A stretch of DNA of 64,000 nucleotides from Acanthosepion lycidas (GCA_963932145.1 OZ010574.1:85347140-85411139), one strand, 5' to 3'. Shown: positions 30,106 to 41,343, counted from the stretch's first letter. A program made the numbers and translations. Notes: generated by a model not told the origin, from the letters alone.

Positions 30106-30829
30106 GTAACCGCTTTGTAGGAGTCACAGTTGCGAGCACGTAGACTAAGAAGGAAGTCATTTCCCAGACTGTATATATATTATTATTGTTACTAACCGCA
30201 TTTCTGGATCTACTAACCGTATTACCAATTGTATTATTACGTCAAAACATTTATTTGCTATATTTCATTACTGCGTTTGTCATTCATTTGAGACCGGATT
30301 TCATCCCGGAATCCACAACAATCACAATGTTTCGTGTGTGTCTTTTCTTGTGTATTTCTTCTGGCTGTACCAGACCGACACGTCTGATCGTCTTATTCTC
30401 TTTGTCTCTGCTCGTAACGAGTGCAAATTTGTCCTAAATGAAGCGAAGTTACGGTTTGCTGATAGAATGAAACAACGTATAGCGCACTTAGAAATTTAAA
30501 TATTATTATGACTATCATATCAGATTTTTCATTGGCCCAATAGTTTTGCATGGGTTTTTCAGTTTCAAGCTGCTTAAAGAAGTGTATCTTTCGTTACACG
30601 ACACCTACGAAAGACGGTAACTTATTTTCCAATCCTCAAGGTCCCAAAATACTAATGATGAAAACATACTGTTAGACAATCTTAACTTAATAAAATAAAG
30701 GTGTATAATCATTTAACATAGTTGGCCCCATATTTTTGCATGGATCAACGGAAAATGTGGCACACAAATCCAATGAGGCATCGGAAAAACGAAAGATTCT
30801 TTACAGATACTAAGGAAAGCATTAAGATA
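30106..30829. other. No recognised feature
   Basis: The 83-codon plus frame at 30186-30437 is hydrophobic but without a recognisable motif. Confidence 0.4.
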
Positions 30830-31255
30830 AAAGAAAATGTTACACACAAGGAAGAGTGCTGAACTGTTATGTCATATTCATCATCCTATATAGCAGTGAA
30901 TGCCGGGCAATTTCTTTACAGATGGAAAAGAGACTTAAAGCGGCAGAGATGTGTTTCTACAGAAGGATGCTGAGAATGCTATAGACTTAACATGAGAGCA
31001 ACGAAGAAGTGGTAAAAAAGTCAGAAAGAGGCAGTTGGAATTTGGATAACTTAATACTAACCGGAAATATTGGGTGAAGGAGAGGCAGAGAGAAACAGCG
31101 AATAAATCTACCTAATGATTTTTTGTGCGAATGGATGACAGAATGGAGGTAAGGATGGATGGTAAAGAGTCAAACTTTACCTAGACCCACAAGGGACGGT
31201 AAACTGTGTAGTGTCATGATCGCCCATGTCCTGAATAGACACGGCACATAAAAGA
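30830..31255 (+). pseudogene. LINE-II C-terminus and 3' end
   Basis: AAGAGTGCTGAACTGTTATG, CAGTGAATGCCGGGCAATTT, AAAGCGGCAGAGATGTGTTT (reads 'AAEMCFYRRMLRML'), CAGAAAGAGGCAGTTGGAAT, GATGACAGAATGG and GACACGGCACATAAAAGAAG. Same order and 3' end as 51800-52275. Broken. Confidence 0.75.
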
Positions 31256-31829
31256 AGTCTATGAAACAATTAGCTGCTTTGTGCATGGAAGATCGGATTT
31301 AGATATCGTTGAGGCTCTGAGTCTGTGGTTTTCAAACTATTTTGCTCTATTATCTCAAAATTTTGTGCCTATGATGTTGATTTCCCGAAGTTCATAAATA
31401 AATAAAAACTAAACTAAAAATCAGATCAACCTAGTCTATTAATTTAATTAATGCAATAATGTGAACACGCTAAATTCACCAATATATTTAATTCCATTAA
31501 TGTTATGGTGCGGTTCCTTTTACCACGGTGATAGTCCAAGGTAGAACCAATAAAGAAGAACTCGAAGGCAGATATGGAACAACACAGATATATTATAAAC
31601 AGGAATATATACAGAGAGGTAGAAAAGTGTTAGTACGAACAATCAGGTTTAGTAGAGAGAACAATGTAGTCTCGACCAGTATCACTATTCCAAAGTCTTG
31701 CAGTAATTGTCTGAACGCGACTCTGTTTCGGACTGCTTCTGACTCGACTGACTCGCTCGCTCTGACTGACTGACAGACTCCTGACGGATTCACTCCAGAC
31801 TTCAGACTGAACTCTGTGCTTCAGACGTA
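31256..31829. other. Unrecognised; direct lead-in to R1 array
   Basis: 31500-31830 (TGTTATGGTGCGGTTCC, then AGAACAATGTAGTCTCGACC and a GACTGACTGACAGACTCC-rich stretch) precedes the R1 array. It could belong to a larger unit. No protein is recognised. Confidence 0.4.
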
Positions 31830-32550
31830 ACAGTATTTAGTCCCCCCACCCACGATGGCATCATGTGGCACAAAGCCGGTTTAACGTGGGATCTCCAAGC
31901 CCGTGGGCTAGGCCAAAAATATGCCCTTTGAAGCTGTATAAACGAGTTCAGGGTCGGTTTACCTCCCCGAAAGAGACTCCGCCCTTCTGCGTAGCCTCGT
32001 TCGGGTTCCTCTCCGCCCGAAGGCATAGAGTTCAACCGATCAGCCGGTCAGCCGGTTGCCCGACTTCTGACGGAACGGTATTTAGTCACCCGACCACGAG
32101 GGCATCATGTGGCACAAGGCCGGTTTAACGTGGGATCTCCGAGCCCGTAGGCTCGGCCAAAAATATGCCCTTTGAAGCTGTATAAACGGGTTCAGGGTCG
32201 GTTTACCTCTCCGAAAAAGACTCCGCCCTTCTGCGTAGCCTCGTTCGGGTTCCTCTTCGCCCGAAGGCGGAGAGTTCAGCCGATCAGCCAGTCGCCCGAA
32301 TACCGAACGGTATTTTGTCACCCCCCACCTCTACGAGGGCATCATGTGGCACAATGCCAGTTTAACGTGGAATCTCCGAGCCCGTGGGTTCGGCCAAAAA
32401 TATGCCCTTTGAAACGTATAAACGGGTTCAGGGTCGGTTTACCTCCCCGAAAGAGAGTCCACCCTTCGGCGTAGCCTCGTTCAGGTTCCTCTCCGCTCGA
32501 AGGCAGAGAGTTCAACCGATCAGCCGATCAGTCGGTCGCCCGACTTCGGA
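31830..32550 (+). repeat. R1 tandem array, three copies
   Basis: TCATGTGGCACAA recurs at 31861, 32105 and 32342 (period 237-244 bp). Each unit: GGTTTAACGTGG, CTCCGAGCCCGT, CGGCCAAAAATATGCCCTTT, GGGTTCAGGGTCGGTTTACC, TTCGGGTTCCTCT, a hairpin such as CGCCCGAAGGCG, and 'GAGAGTTCAACCGATCAGCC'. Direct, high-identity copies indicate recent amplification. The ORFs across it on both strands are by-products of the repeat. Confidence 0.88.
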
Positions 32551-32689
32551 CTGAACTCAGATTTCCTCTTGAGGCGCAGTAATTATTACGTATGGAATAG
32601 TCCATAATTTTATTATGGGTAAGGTCCCATAACACATATATGTATATTAATTAGCTGCTGATAATTAGAAGTTAAGACACAAATTAAAA

Positions 32690-32930
32690 GCGACTTAGCA
32701 TTAAAACTAAAGAGAGGGATGTGTATGTTTTTGGCAACTAAATTGCAAATGTGTGTATTTGTTTTTGATAGTGCAAGCTGCAAGTCTGGGAGCATGTGCA
32801 GGCGTGCTTGTTATTTCCTTTTTATGTTGGATATTGTCGAAAACCCTGCCTGACAAAGGGCATATAACGGGAAATGTGAGTAGAATGTTCAGGATATTTT
32901 GGGTACATATCTCCTTTTGTATTGCATGTT
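32690..32930 (+). repeat. Direct repeat pair, copy 1
   Basis: Shares TATGTTTTTGGCAACTAAAT, ATTTGTTTTTGA, GATATTGTCGAAAACCCTGC, CTGACAAAGGGCATATAACG and GTAGAATGTTCAGGAT with 33380-33560. The pair brackets a LINE-II scrap. Confidence 0.7.
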
Positions 32931-32984
32931 AATAGTAATGGTAATATTAGCCGTTTCCTTATAAGGAAACGTTACATTCATTTA

Positions 32985-33300
32985 CTGGGAAATAACATAG
33001 ACATGTGAGTAACGAGGATGTCTTAAGAAAAAAAAAATGGAAAGAAAAAGAAGTTTATACTTACAATCGGAAAGAGAACTGACACGTAATGAGGAAAGAG
33101 GGCTTGGAGAATTTGACACTCACAGAACATATTGAAGGCAAGAGGGACAGAACAAGTAAGCTACCAAATGAGTTTGTGTAAATGGATGACCGAACAGGGA
33201 GTGGGAGACGTGGTTAAAACCTTACTAAGAGCTACACAGGATAGGAAGTTGTGAAGAGCCATGATCACTTACGCTTAGAAGGGACACGGCACATAGAAGA
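32985..33300 (+). pseudogene. LINE-II C-terminal scrap
   Basis: ACATAGACATGTGAGTAACG, CACGTAATGAGGAAAGAGGG, TTGACACTCACAGAACATAT, GTGTAAATGGATGACCGAAC and GACACGGCACATAGAAGAAG. It lies between the two copies of the direct repeat. Confidence 0.7.
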
Positions 33301-33379
33301 AGGATTATATGATATATATTCTTTAATGAAACGTTAATACTAATTAAGAAAGATTTCACAAGAAAACTAATGACAAGGC

Positions 33380-33560
33380 TAGATATGTTTTTGGTAACTA
33401 AACTGTCAATGTGTAGGTTTGTTTTTGACCATGTGCAGACGTATTCCTTATTTGATTTTCATGTTGTATATTATCGAAAATTCTGCTTGACAAAGAGCAT
33501 ATGGCGGGAAATGGGAGTAGAAAGTTCAGGATCCTTTGGGTAAGTATATTTTGTATTGAA
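33380..33560 (+). repeat. Direct repeat pair, copy 2
   Basis: TATGTTTTTGGTAACTAAAC, GTTTGTTTTTGACC, ATATTATCGAAAATTCTGC, TTGACAAAGAGCATATGGCG and GTAGAAAGTTCAGGATC match 32690-32930 in the same direction. Confidence 0.7.
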
Positions 33561-34676
33561 CGCACACATACATTTTGTATACGTTAATTTTTATGTTCAT
33601 TCATTTTACAAATAGCACAAAGTATTTTGTAATAAATTTCATTTTCCAGTGTCAATTATATACAGAAAATTTCGGTCTATATTTAAATTGTCTTCATTGC
33701 TCAACTCAAAAGCCTATTGTTACCCAAACTTGGAGTTTGTGAAAGGTTGTTCTAACATTGAAGTCTTCTCGTTAAAAAAAAAAAGGAAAAAGAAATGAAA
33801 ATACAATAGATTTTCAATTTAAAAGAACTCTGTAATTCTGTAATTATCGAGATCTGTTCATCGATAAATAAGCCGCATCTCTTTTTATATCTTCACCTTG
33901 TACCGCTAACAATAAAATCATTTAGTGCTTGTTGAACGATTTTATTCAGTTTTGTTCTTTTTATTTCTTTTTCAACAAAATTGCCCTCCTGGAGATGAAT
34001 TTTTCGTACCATGAAACCAATTTTTTGTTGTGCTTTTGTTGTTAAAAAAATATTTTGGCCTATACCCTTCTCCAGTAGCAAAATCTATAAGTAGACAGCG
34101 TGATGTCTAAAGAAAAGAATGGACAAAGAGAAAGAGAATGTTGTCATATATTGACTAGGTCGGCTTATTCCCAGAAATCCGATATACAGAGAAGATACCA
34201 TTCTCAGCGCATTGTGTTACTCAGATGATACCATATTGTAAAATGAAATACTTTAATTGCGTCCCTGCGGATGAGAGAAAATGTTGCTGCATTGAAAGCT
34301 ATATTAGCCTGACTTGAGAATTTGTTTCCATCTTTCCTCTTATAGACTTTTCAGCCGAAGATGATAGAAAAAAATTCCATTTATGTTCAAGGGAATAAAG
34401 AAATGACAACACTAATTAAAAAAAGAAAAAAGATGGAAGTAAATAAAATGATTGACAGGCAGATATGGAAGACGATCATGAAATAATCAGAAAGAGAAAG
34501 AAGTGAATAGTAAAAGATTCTCGTGAAGCAATATCGTAAACATAGAAAGATTATACATATCAGGCGAATAAAAATTAACGCTCGTTGACAAGTGAATCGG
34601 GACTGAGTGTGAGAGAAGTAAGAAGATAGCTCAATACTCCAAGTCACCTTTCCTTTGCGGGTGAGGAGGTCGACCA
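33561..34676. other. No recognised feature
   Basis: AT-rich sequence. The 62-codon minus frame at 33893-34081 (RTKLNKIVQQALNDFIVSG) has no assignable domain. Confidence 0.4.
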
Positions 34677-34740
34677 GTCTCTTTCTCTCTCTCTCTCTCG
34701 CACGCACACACACACATACACAGACGTGCGTACGTCGGGC

Positions 34741-34790
<50 letters not shown>
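34677..34790 (+). repeat. (CT)n/(CA)n/(TA)n composite microsatellite
   Basis: TCTCTCT, then ACACACACAC, then a ~50 bp (TA)n run from 34743. Confidence 0.92.
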
Positions 34791-34792
<2 letters not shown>

Positions 34793-35084
34793 TTGAGTAT
34801 ATGTGTGTTAGCCGCAAATATTCTCATGGCACACCACTGTGGTTTTTACGTCATTGTCACAATTGTCGCCTTGATTTTAGAAAAAGGCGTTGCCATAGCT
34901 CATCTGGTAAAGAAGTTGTTTGCTGCACTTCTCAATGTTGGAATAAACCTGTTTAACATGCGTTGGAGTCAACACGTAGGCAATTCAAATATAGTTAAGC
35001 GTCTAACTCTTCACATCTGCTATAGACGACAGATTATACACAAATATTTAAAATCCACGGTACTCAAAAGTAATATTTTACTGG

Positions 35085-35342
35085 GGGAGACGAAGTGGAT
35101 TTATAAATTTCCTAAGGGTATTTGCGTGTAAAGGAATATAACGAACCCAATTGGAATTGGAACTTGGCTCGTCGATTTGTCATTCGGAGCCGTTATCTAT
35201 TACATCATCCACACTTCCATGCTTCAACCTGACAGCAGCTAGAATTTCTAAGCTGTCACCCGTCTAGGTACTGACCAGGTACGACGTTGCTTAACTTCAG
35301 TGATAATACGAGAACTGGTCTTCCAACGTAATATGACCGCAA
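35085..35342 (-). mobile_element. SINE-5S, copy with fullest 5S head
   Basis: Minus orientation, 35340 to 35230: GCGGTCATATTACGTTGGAA, GACCAGTTCTCGTATTATCA, CTGAAGTTAAGCAACGTCGT, CCTGGTCAGTACCTAGACGG and GTGACAGCTTAG. This covers most of 5S rRNA without the internal gap of the 25288 copy. The next ~95 bp is the tRNA-like unit: GTGTGGATGATGTAATAGAT, AACGGCTCCGAATGACAAAT and GAGCCAAGTTCCAATTCC. The body is TTTACACGCAAATACCCTTA. The 5S and tRNA order and spacing equal those at 25288. Confidence 0.8.
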
Positions 35343-35492
35343 TTAGTAATTAGTAGAAATACAAGTAAAAATAAATATAAATTTTAAATGTATTTGGAGT
35401 TTGGTTAATTAAAAGCGAATCATATTAAAGTCTTCGCTCTTTTTCGTTGTAAAGAAAACAGAAATTTTGATTTTCAGTTTAATTCTATTCAT

Positions 35493-35685
35493 TCCAAACA
35501 CGGTCAGCACATTGTGGCCGTGTTCATAGTTGATATTATTGAGCGTTGGTTTTTACCTTTTTTAATTAATAATACTTTCATTATTTTAGCCTTTTTTAAT
35601 TAAGCATTATTAATTTTTTTTAAAAAAGCCAACACTCACTAACATCAACTATGAACACGGCCACAATGTGCTGATTGTATTTGGA
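35493..35685. mobile_element. Hairpin MITE, ~193 bp
   Basis: Inverted arms of ~57 bp: TCCAAACACGG-TCAGCACATTGTGGCCGTGT-TCATAGTTGAT on the left, and the inverse on the right (ATCAACTATGAACACGGCCA, CAATGTGCTGATTGTATTTGGA). Between them is a ~75 bp T-rich loop. The arms differ at a few sites. No coding capacity. Confidence 0.85.
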
Positions 35686-35689
35686 AAAT

Positions 35690-36219
35690 AAAACATTCCT
35701 ATAACTATAGATAGATGCATAAGGCAATCCATACATTCAGTTACAAGTAAAAATAAAATCATCCTTGAAAAAAATAAAAGTATAACCGAAATCCCTCGGA
35801 CATACAGAACATTCGGACAATTTCTACATAATTTATATTCAGAAAAGAAAATTGTAAGAGTACAAGAAAAATGAAATAAAAAAAACTTAACCGCAATACC
35901 TCGTCAGTCGTTTTTAATGAAACCTGTATAAAAGAAGGATTGCTAACCAAATACACAATTATATATATATATAGATAGATAGATATGTCGAACAGAGAGT
36001 ACAGTGCAGGTGCTAATAAAACAGTAAAAACTATTAAATATGTATAAATAAATATAAATATTATCGCACAATCTCCAGGTGCTTGATAGAACCTGAGCAT
36101 TACATAGTTTAAATTTTAATAAATATATTTGGTTAACGCAATGCTGACGCAGTTCAATTCCAAAAATTACATTTTTTTTAATTTTAAAATATGCTACGCT
36201 TAAAATAAAGGACATTTTT

Positions 36220-36293
<74 letters not shown>

Positions 36294-37105
36294 TAAATAG
36301 TAATTTTTATTTAAAGTTGTGAATATTATTTTATATTAAACATAAAGGAAGCTTACCGGTTTTTTTTTTTTTTAATTTTTATAAAATTTTTGTTAAAAAA
36401 ATTATATAAAAATAAACGGACCATCAACTTATTTCAACAGATATCTATTTTTATGCCTACATATAACAATCAATTCATTTATTCTGTTTAATAAGTTAAG
36501 GTTATTTAAGTGTTTTAAGATAACTAATATTTCTTCAAGTCATAAATTACATTTATCGCCTTACCTATTATAAGATTTAGTTTTTGCTCCAATATCCCAT
36601 GTAATAATGGGTGTATTAGCATCGTGCCGGAAATGTTTGGAGAAAGAAGTGCTGTTCATGTATCGTATATTACCTAAAGTTATTCGATGATGATAGAAAC
36701 GAAATTTCCAAGGATTTTCAGGGAACCAAAATAAAATTTGATATCGTTACCGGAATGTATGATAACTCGGTATACAGTATTATCAGTCATACATTGGATG
36801 TTTAATGGGCAGATACTATTTTTTCTGGACAGTTTCATTTGTTTTTAAAAAGGTTAAAGTTATTGCTAGACATATATTTATTTAGTATAATATTGTTATG
36901 ATGGGATATTGAAATATCGATGTTTTTAACGCAGCTATAGGTGATCTTTTATTTTTATTAAAAACCTTCTTTAGTATTGCTAATGATTATGAATTAAAAT
37001 TAAGAAAATTATTCCAATATTCGTTTGAACATTACAATTAAAATTGGGTTAAACCGTATGACGTTACGTTGCCTCTGTTTATTTTTTTACCTTTTTTTAT
37101 ATATA
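35690..37105. other. AT-rich region with (TA)n
   Basis: Contains a (TA)n tract at about 36225-36290 and a poly(T) run at 36361. No gene is recognised. Confidence 0.5.
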
Positions 37106-37109
37106 AATA

Positions 37110-37335
37110 TTCTAAATTTATTTTAGGGTTCTTAGTTCTAATGCTTTTATATATCTAATTTTATTATTATCAAATATTTCCTTATTTCTGCAGTTAGGAG
37201 ATAATCTAACTTGGACAGATTTATGTAAATTATTTAGAATATTGTATGGATGGTTGGACTCTTTATTAACATAGTTGAGGTTATATTGATCTTTGGTATA
37301 TGGTTTGTAATAACCAGTATTCAAACATATATTGT
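37110..37335 (-). pseudogene. Retroelement RT thumb-region fragment, Penelope-like group
   Basis: Minus frame: NTGYYKPYTKDQYNLNYVNK, ESNHPYNILNNLHKSVQVRL and IFDNNKIRYIKALELR. It matches the conserved post-palm segment ('YiN.kSnHPpnIikqLPkSi..Rls..SsN..iF..a...Y..AL') found in invertebrate RT proteins that end in a GIY-YIG domain. Only this segment survives. Confidence 0.7.
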
Positions 37336-37365
37336 TATATAATAGACAACGTATGTCTATTATAT

Positions 37366-37860
37366 TTGTTCATGGGCCGTTCTAAGCTTCGTATAGTAGC
37401 TTTAGTTTCGGGAGAAAATAAAGACAAAAACTACCAAACATTTGGATATTTTTTATTATGCTGTTCATTGATATACGCTTTCGGCTTACATGTGCCATCA
37501 TCAGAGTGGTTATATGGACATTACAACAGAGATGTTCACCATCAAAGATGACATCCTGTTATGTTTATGTTGTAGCATACCCACGGACGATAATGGCTAA
37601 GTTCCCATTCACATAAATACAATAGTAAATTCTGTATATTGGTCTGCAGTTGGAGATTCATTGTGGAATTCACTTGACTCCCTACTAGCAGTTGACTACT
37701 TCTTCGCGCCGCTGGCGAATCTTATATGCATTGTTCTTGTCCTAATATTATCGTTCATTACCAACCTCCGTGTGATTATTCTATTCAGTGACCTTCCCTA
37801 GGTTACAACATTTTACAAACAGGTTTGCTATGCGACGATAACCGTCGCTGAATATATATA
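37366..37860 (-). repeat. Family B repeat with exact CUGAUGA/GAAA core
   Basis: Same block order as 6115-6400. On the minus strand the core (37479-37504) is CTGATGA-T-GGCACATGTAAGCC-GAAAGC. The right-hand block (TTTGCTATGCGACGATAACC) is displaced to 37825-37855, so about 200-250 bp have been gained relative to the 6115 copy. A (TA)n tract follows at 37905. Confidence 0.65.
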
Positions 37861-37902
37861 TGTTTGAATAATAGTCTGCTGTCTTTATACACTAAATTCA
37901 AG

Positions 37903-37904
<2 letters not shown>

Positions 37905-37970
<66 letters not shown>
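37905..37970 (+). repeat. (TA)n microsatellite
   Basis: Uninterrupted run of about 65 bp. Confidence 0.96.
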
Positions 37971-37971
<1 letters not shown>

Positions 37972-38210
37972 TATAGGATTGGTGTGTACAGAATAAGGTA
38001 AATTTCTATTTTGTTTCCCGAATGCTAATATCCATTCAAATTTTTCCCAAATCGTCATAATTTCGTGCAAATGTACATGCTGAACTAGAATTAACAATTA
38101 AATTATGAAGAAACCTTACCGTTTTGGAGTTATCCACAAGACAAAAAATCGGACTTCTTGTTGGACATTCGTCCCCATTACTGCCATCATGATTACTGAT
38201 TCACTGTCAT

Positions 38211-38862
38211 TTGCTAAAGTAGAAGGGTTGATTGTATTATGTCATTTGTTTAATTTTTATTATTATTTAATTTTTTTTTAAAGCTAATCTTTTTTAATTT
38301 GTCCCCTTTTCTACACAGAAAGAAAACCCCTTCCCTAACCTTAACACCTAACCCTAAAGTTAATTTTCCTTAACACCTAACCCTAAAGTTAATTTTTTTA
38401 AATTAATGCACAAACTTGGTAAAGTAGAAGGGTTGATTGTATTATTTAATTTTTTTTAATTTGTCCCCTTTTCTTCACAGAAAACCCCTTCCCTAACCTT
38501 AACACCTAACCCTAAAGTTAATCTTTTTTAATTTGTCCCCTTTTCTGCACAGACAGAAAACCCCAACCCTAACTCTAAAGTTAATCTTTAGGGTTAGGTG
38601 TTAAGGTTAGGGGTGGGGTTTTCTTTCTGTGTAGAAAAGGGGACAAATTAAAAAATAAAAAACATTAATTTTTGTCCCCTTTTCTATACAGAAAGAAAAC
38701 CCCAACCCTAACCTTAACACCTAACCCTAAAGATTAACTTTAGGGTTAGTTGTTAAGGTCAGGGGTGGGGTTTTCTGTGTAGAAAAAGGGACAATTTAAA
38801 AACAAATGAAATAATACAATCAACCCTTTCTACTTTAGCAAGTTTGTGTATTAATTTTTGTT
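38211..38862. mobile_element. Fold-back repeat cluster
   Basis: The module GTAAAGTAGAAGGGTTGATT ... TTTGTCCCCTTTTCTACACA ... AACCTTAACACCTAACCCTA occurs forward at 38212-38400, 38405-38520 and 38521-38580 (partial). It then appears inverted at 38581-38660, forward at 38670-38735 and inverted at 38740-38862. Outer arms are inverted repeats, and the homology at the right extends past the arm to match 38398-38415. The CTAACCCTAA phrase resembles telomere-like sequence but is only 1-2 units. Confidence 0.75.
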
Positions 38863-38864
38863 TT

Positions 38865-39585
38865 ATTTTCAATTTTACAATATAAAAAATGCTTTATTCT
38901 TATTAGTTAATTTGTTCTTTTAATTTATCATTGCTATTCGAAACGGTAAAAATGTTCTATTGTATTATTTAATTTGTTTTTGTTATAAATAAAACTAAAC
39001 TTACCAAAAAAAAAAAAAAAAAAATTACATTTCTTTACGGTAGTGCGTAGTGATTTTCTGCAAGGAAGGTCTGTAAAAGAAGTAAATAGGCCCACATTTT
39101 ATGACTCCGCCAAAAATCTTTCGGCAGTGAAATACTTCTCAATAAGCCGGTAATGGCTGACGAAAGAGAGAGAAGAAGTCCTATTTTTTCTGGTCGTTAA
39201 TATCCAAAAAGGTAGGTTTCTTCATGATCTAATTGATGATTCGAGTTCAGCGTGTACATTTGCATGGAAATAAGACAATTTTGGAAAAATTTGAAGGGAT
39301 ATTAGCGCTCGGGAAACAAAATAGAAATTTACCCAGAATAAATTCCCAAAAATACTATTCTTAAAAGAGTGCTCAATACAAAGTAGAGCAAATATGATTT
39401 ATTCGAAAATTATAAAATATGTTATAAAATCACTAAAAAGTAGGCATTTTGTTTCAATACTTCCAGTGTCTTATCAAGTGGTGGTGTTGAATGTAGAACC
39501 TACATTAAACACCAACACCAGAATTGTTGAAACAAAATGGCTATTTTTGTAGTGATTTTATAAAATATTTATCTTATAATTTTCG

Positions 39586-39656
<71 letters not shown>

Positions 39657-40010
39657 GCATTTGGACAGCAATCCCTCTTTTATACAAGTTTCATTTGTGT
39701 TCAAACACCTGACAACGCAGTGAAATTAAGATTTTTATTAAATTTTTATCGCATTCATACAAGTGATTTTCTTTCTAGATATAGAGTGAAAACTGTCCGA
39801 ATTTTAACTTAACTCATTTATTAGCAATTTTCAATGATATTTTTAATCATTTAACCACATGCAAGTCAATGAAGTCACAAGCACACAATGGATTATTCAA
39901 TGTGAATGAATAAAAATAAAGAAACACGCCATTAATGATCAAGAACAACAGAAGAATAATCAAGAAGCAAGTAGATTTATTTGTTTTTACATTTTAGAAG
40001 GTCAAAGGTG
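38865..40010. other. Unrecognised AT-rich sequence with (TA)n at 39593
   Basis: A poly(A) run at 39005-39024 and a (TA)n tract at 39593-39650. ACATTAAACACCAACACCAG near 39503 may be a repeat, but nothing is assignable. Confidence 0.45.
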
Positions 40011-40014
40011 ACTG

Positions 40015-40365
40015 TAAAACATGAAGCTAGAAGAGTTCCAGAAGCGAGAAATGCGGGAAAAGAAACTGTCAGCCTAGGACTTACGGCTACGTCTAGCCAA
40101 GTTAACTGTAATTTTTGAGACCTTGTTGGCAATATAGTACAGCACTGATTCTTTGCATTTTATGAAGAATTTATAAAAAATATAGCAGGAGTAACGGATC
40201 ATATGTGACAGCAATATTCAGTAGACGAATGGTAGACTTATAGATATGTAAAATAGATTCTGGTGAGAAAAATTTTATAGCACAACAGTGAACCAATTTT
40301 CTTAACAGCAAACCTATCAATGTATTCGATATAATCTGTCTATTTTATATTAGCCGAGAAGGCTT
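40015..40365 (-). pseudogene. LINE-I fragment with internal deletion
   Basis: The plus strand carries AGAGTTCCAGAAGCGAGAAA, GGGAAAAGAAACTGTCAGCC and TTACGGCTACGTCTAGCCAA (C-terminal block). A jump follows to AAATATAGCAGGAGTAACGG and 'TATGTAAAATAGATTCTGGTGAG'. Compared with 46045-47040, about 100 bp between these parts is missing. Confidence 0.65.
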
Positions 40366-40369
40366 TTAT

Positions 40370-41275
40370 TTCCACAATATTCTCTACAGACATAAATTCA
40401 GATTACCTATGGTGTCACCTATCAGCAGTGTTCTCGCTTTCCTTTTTCTAGAATTCTTAGAATCCGGTTCAGTTCGACACATCATGCCAAACAGATGACG
40501 TCTTCTATTTATATCCCCAAGATACAAACTTATTAGACATAATAATGAAACTCATTAAGGTTAAAGCTACCATTGAATTCTCGCACAAATTTGAAATAAT
40601 TTTCTGCTTTTCCTCGACATGTTATTAATACGCAACAACAAGAAAGGAGATTTTAAGGTATGTCGTAAACCAATAAACAAAAAAACGATCTAATCAACTT
40701 CTATTCCTACCACAACCAAAAGTAAAATCTGGACATGTCATAGGATTTTACCTTAGAGGCCTTAGGATATGTACCTTGAAATACCTAAATGAAGAAGAGA
40801 AATATTTTGAGAAAACTTTCAAATTTTCCCTCTATTCACACCATTTTATCCTCAATGGAAAAAAAACGATACCAGTGTTTTCTATCGAGCTTACAAAATC
40901 CATAAAATCAAAAAACAGACGTCATCAATAACACTTCTAACAAAAATGACAGAAAATTCATAATCCTGCACTCCAAATTCTTTCAACTAGACTCGCAAAC
41001 AAATTAGTCAGCCCTAATACTAAGATCGTTACCACCACCTTCAAGACAGCGAGAGATATAATTAGGAAGAAAATTAAGAACAACGCCGATTCAAATGCCG
41101 GGATTTATCAAATAAATTGCTCTCGTTTTGCCTCGAAACGATGTTGGACATGATTTTGTTTTCATTAATGCCACCCAAATTAAAAAAGTACATAATTCTT
41201 TACGGAAAAAGTATATTGAAAACTTAATAAAAATACTATTACTAACACACGCCTAAAACATTACATTACATCGCC
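40370..41275 (+). pseudogene. Penelope-like element RT fossil
   Basis: Plus strand in order: VSPISSVLAFLFLEFLESG then VRHIMP (RT 'GSPLSgvLAcLFLEFLEs'), DDVFYLYPQDTNLLDIIMKL (the catalytic YIDD neighbourhood), FLDMLLIRNN and FKVCRKPINK, then INCSRFASKR at the start of the endonuclease. This is the Penelope-type RT order. The copy has many breaks and is clearly dead. Confidence 0.75.
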
Positions 41276-41343
41276 ATCGCGTCCTGGGTATGACGATTAA
41301 CTACGTCCATCAGCAAGGCCTCAGATAATGTTTTTGAAACAAT

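Noticed and set aside
31865-32474. 87- and 100-codon plus frames and the opposing minus frames, nearly identical to each other
   Set aside because: They repeat because the R1 unit repeats. No start context, domain or codon signal supports a protein.
34870-34990. tRNA-like head near GCCATAGCTCATCTGGTAAA
   Set aside because: The A-box-like match is good, but no convincing B box follows at the right spacing.
38320-38790. Interstitial telomeric repeat
   Set aside because: CTAACCCTAA appears only once per module and is never extended as a hexamer array.
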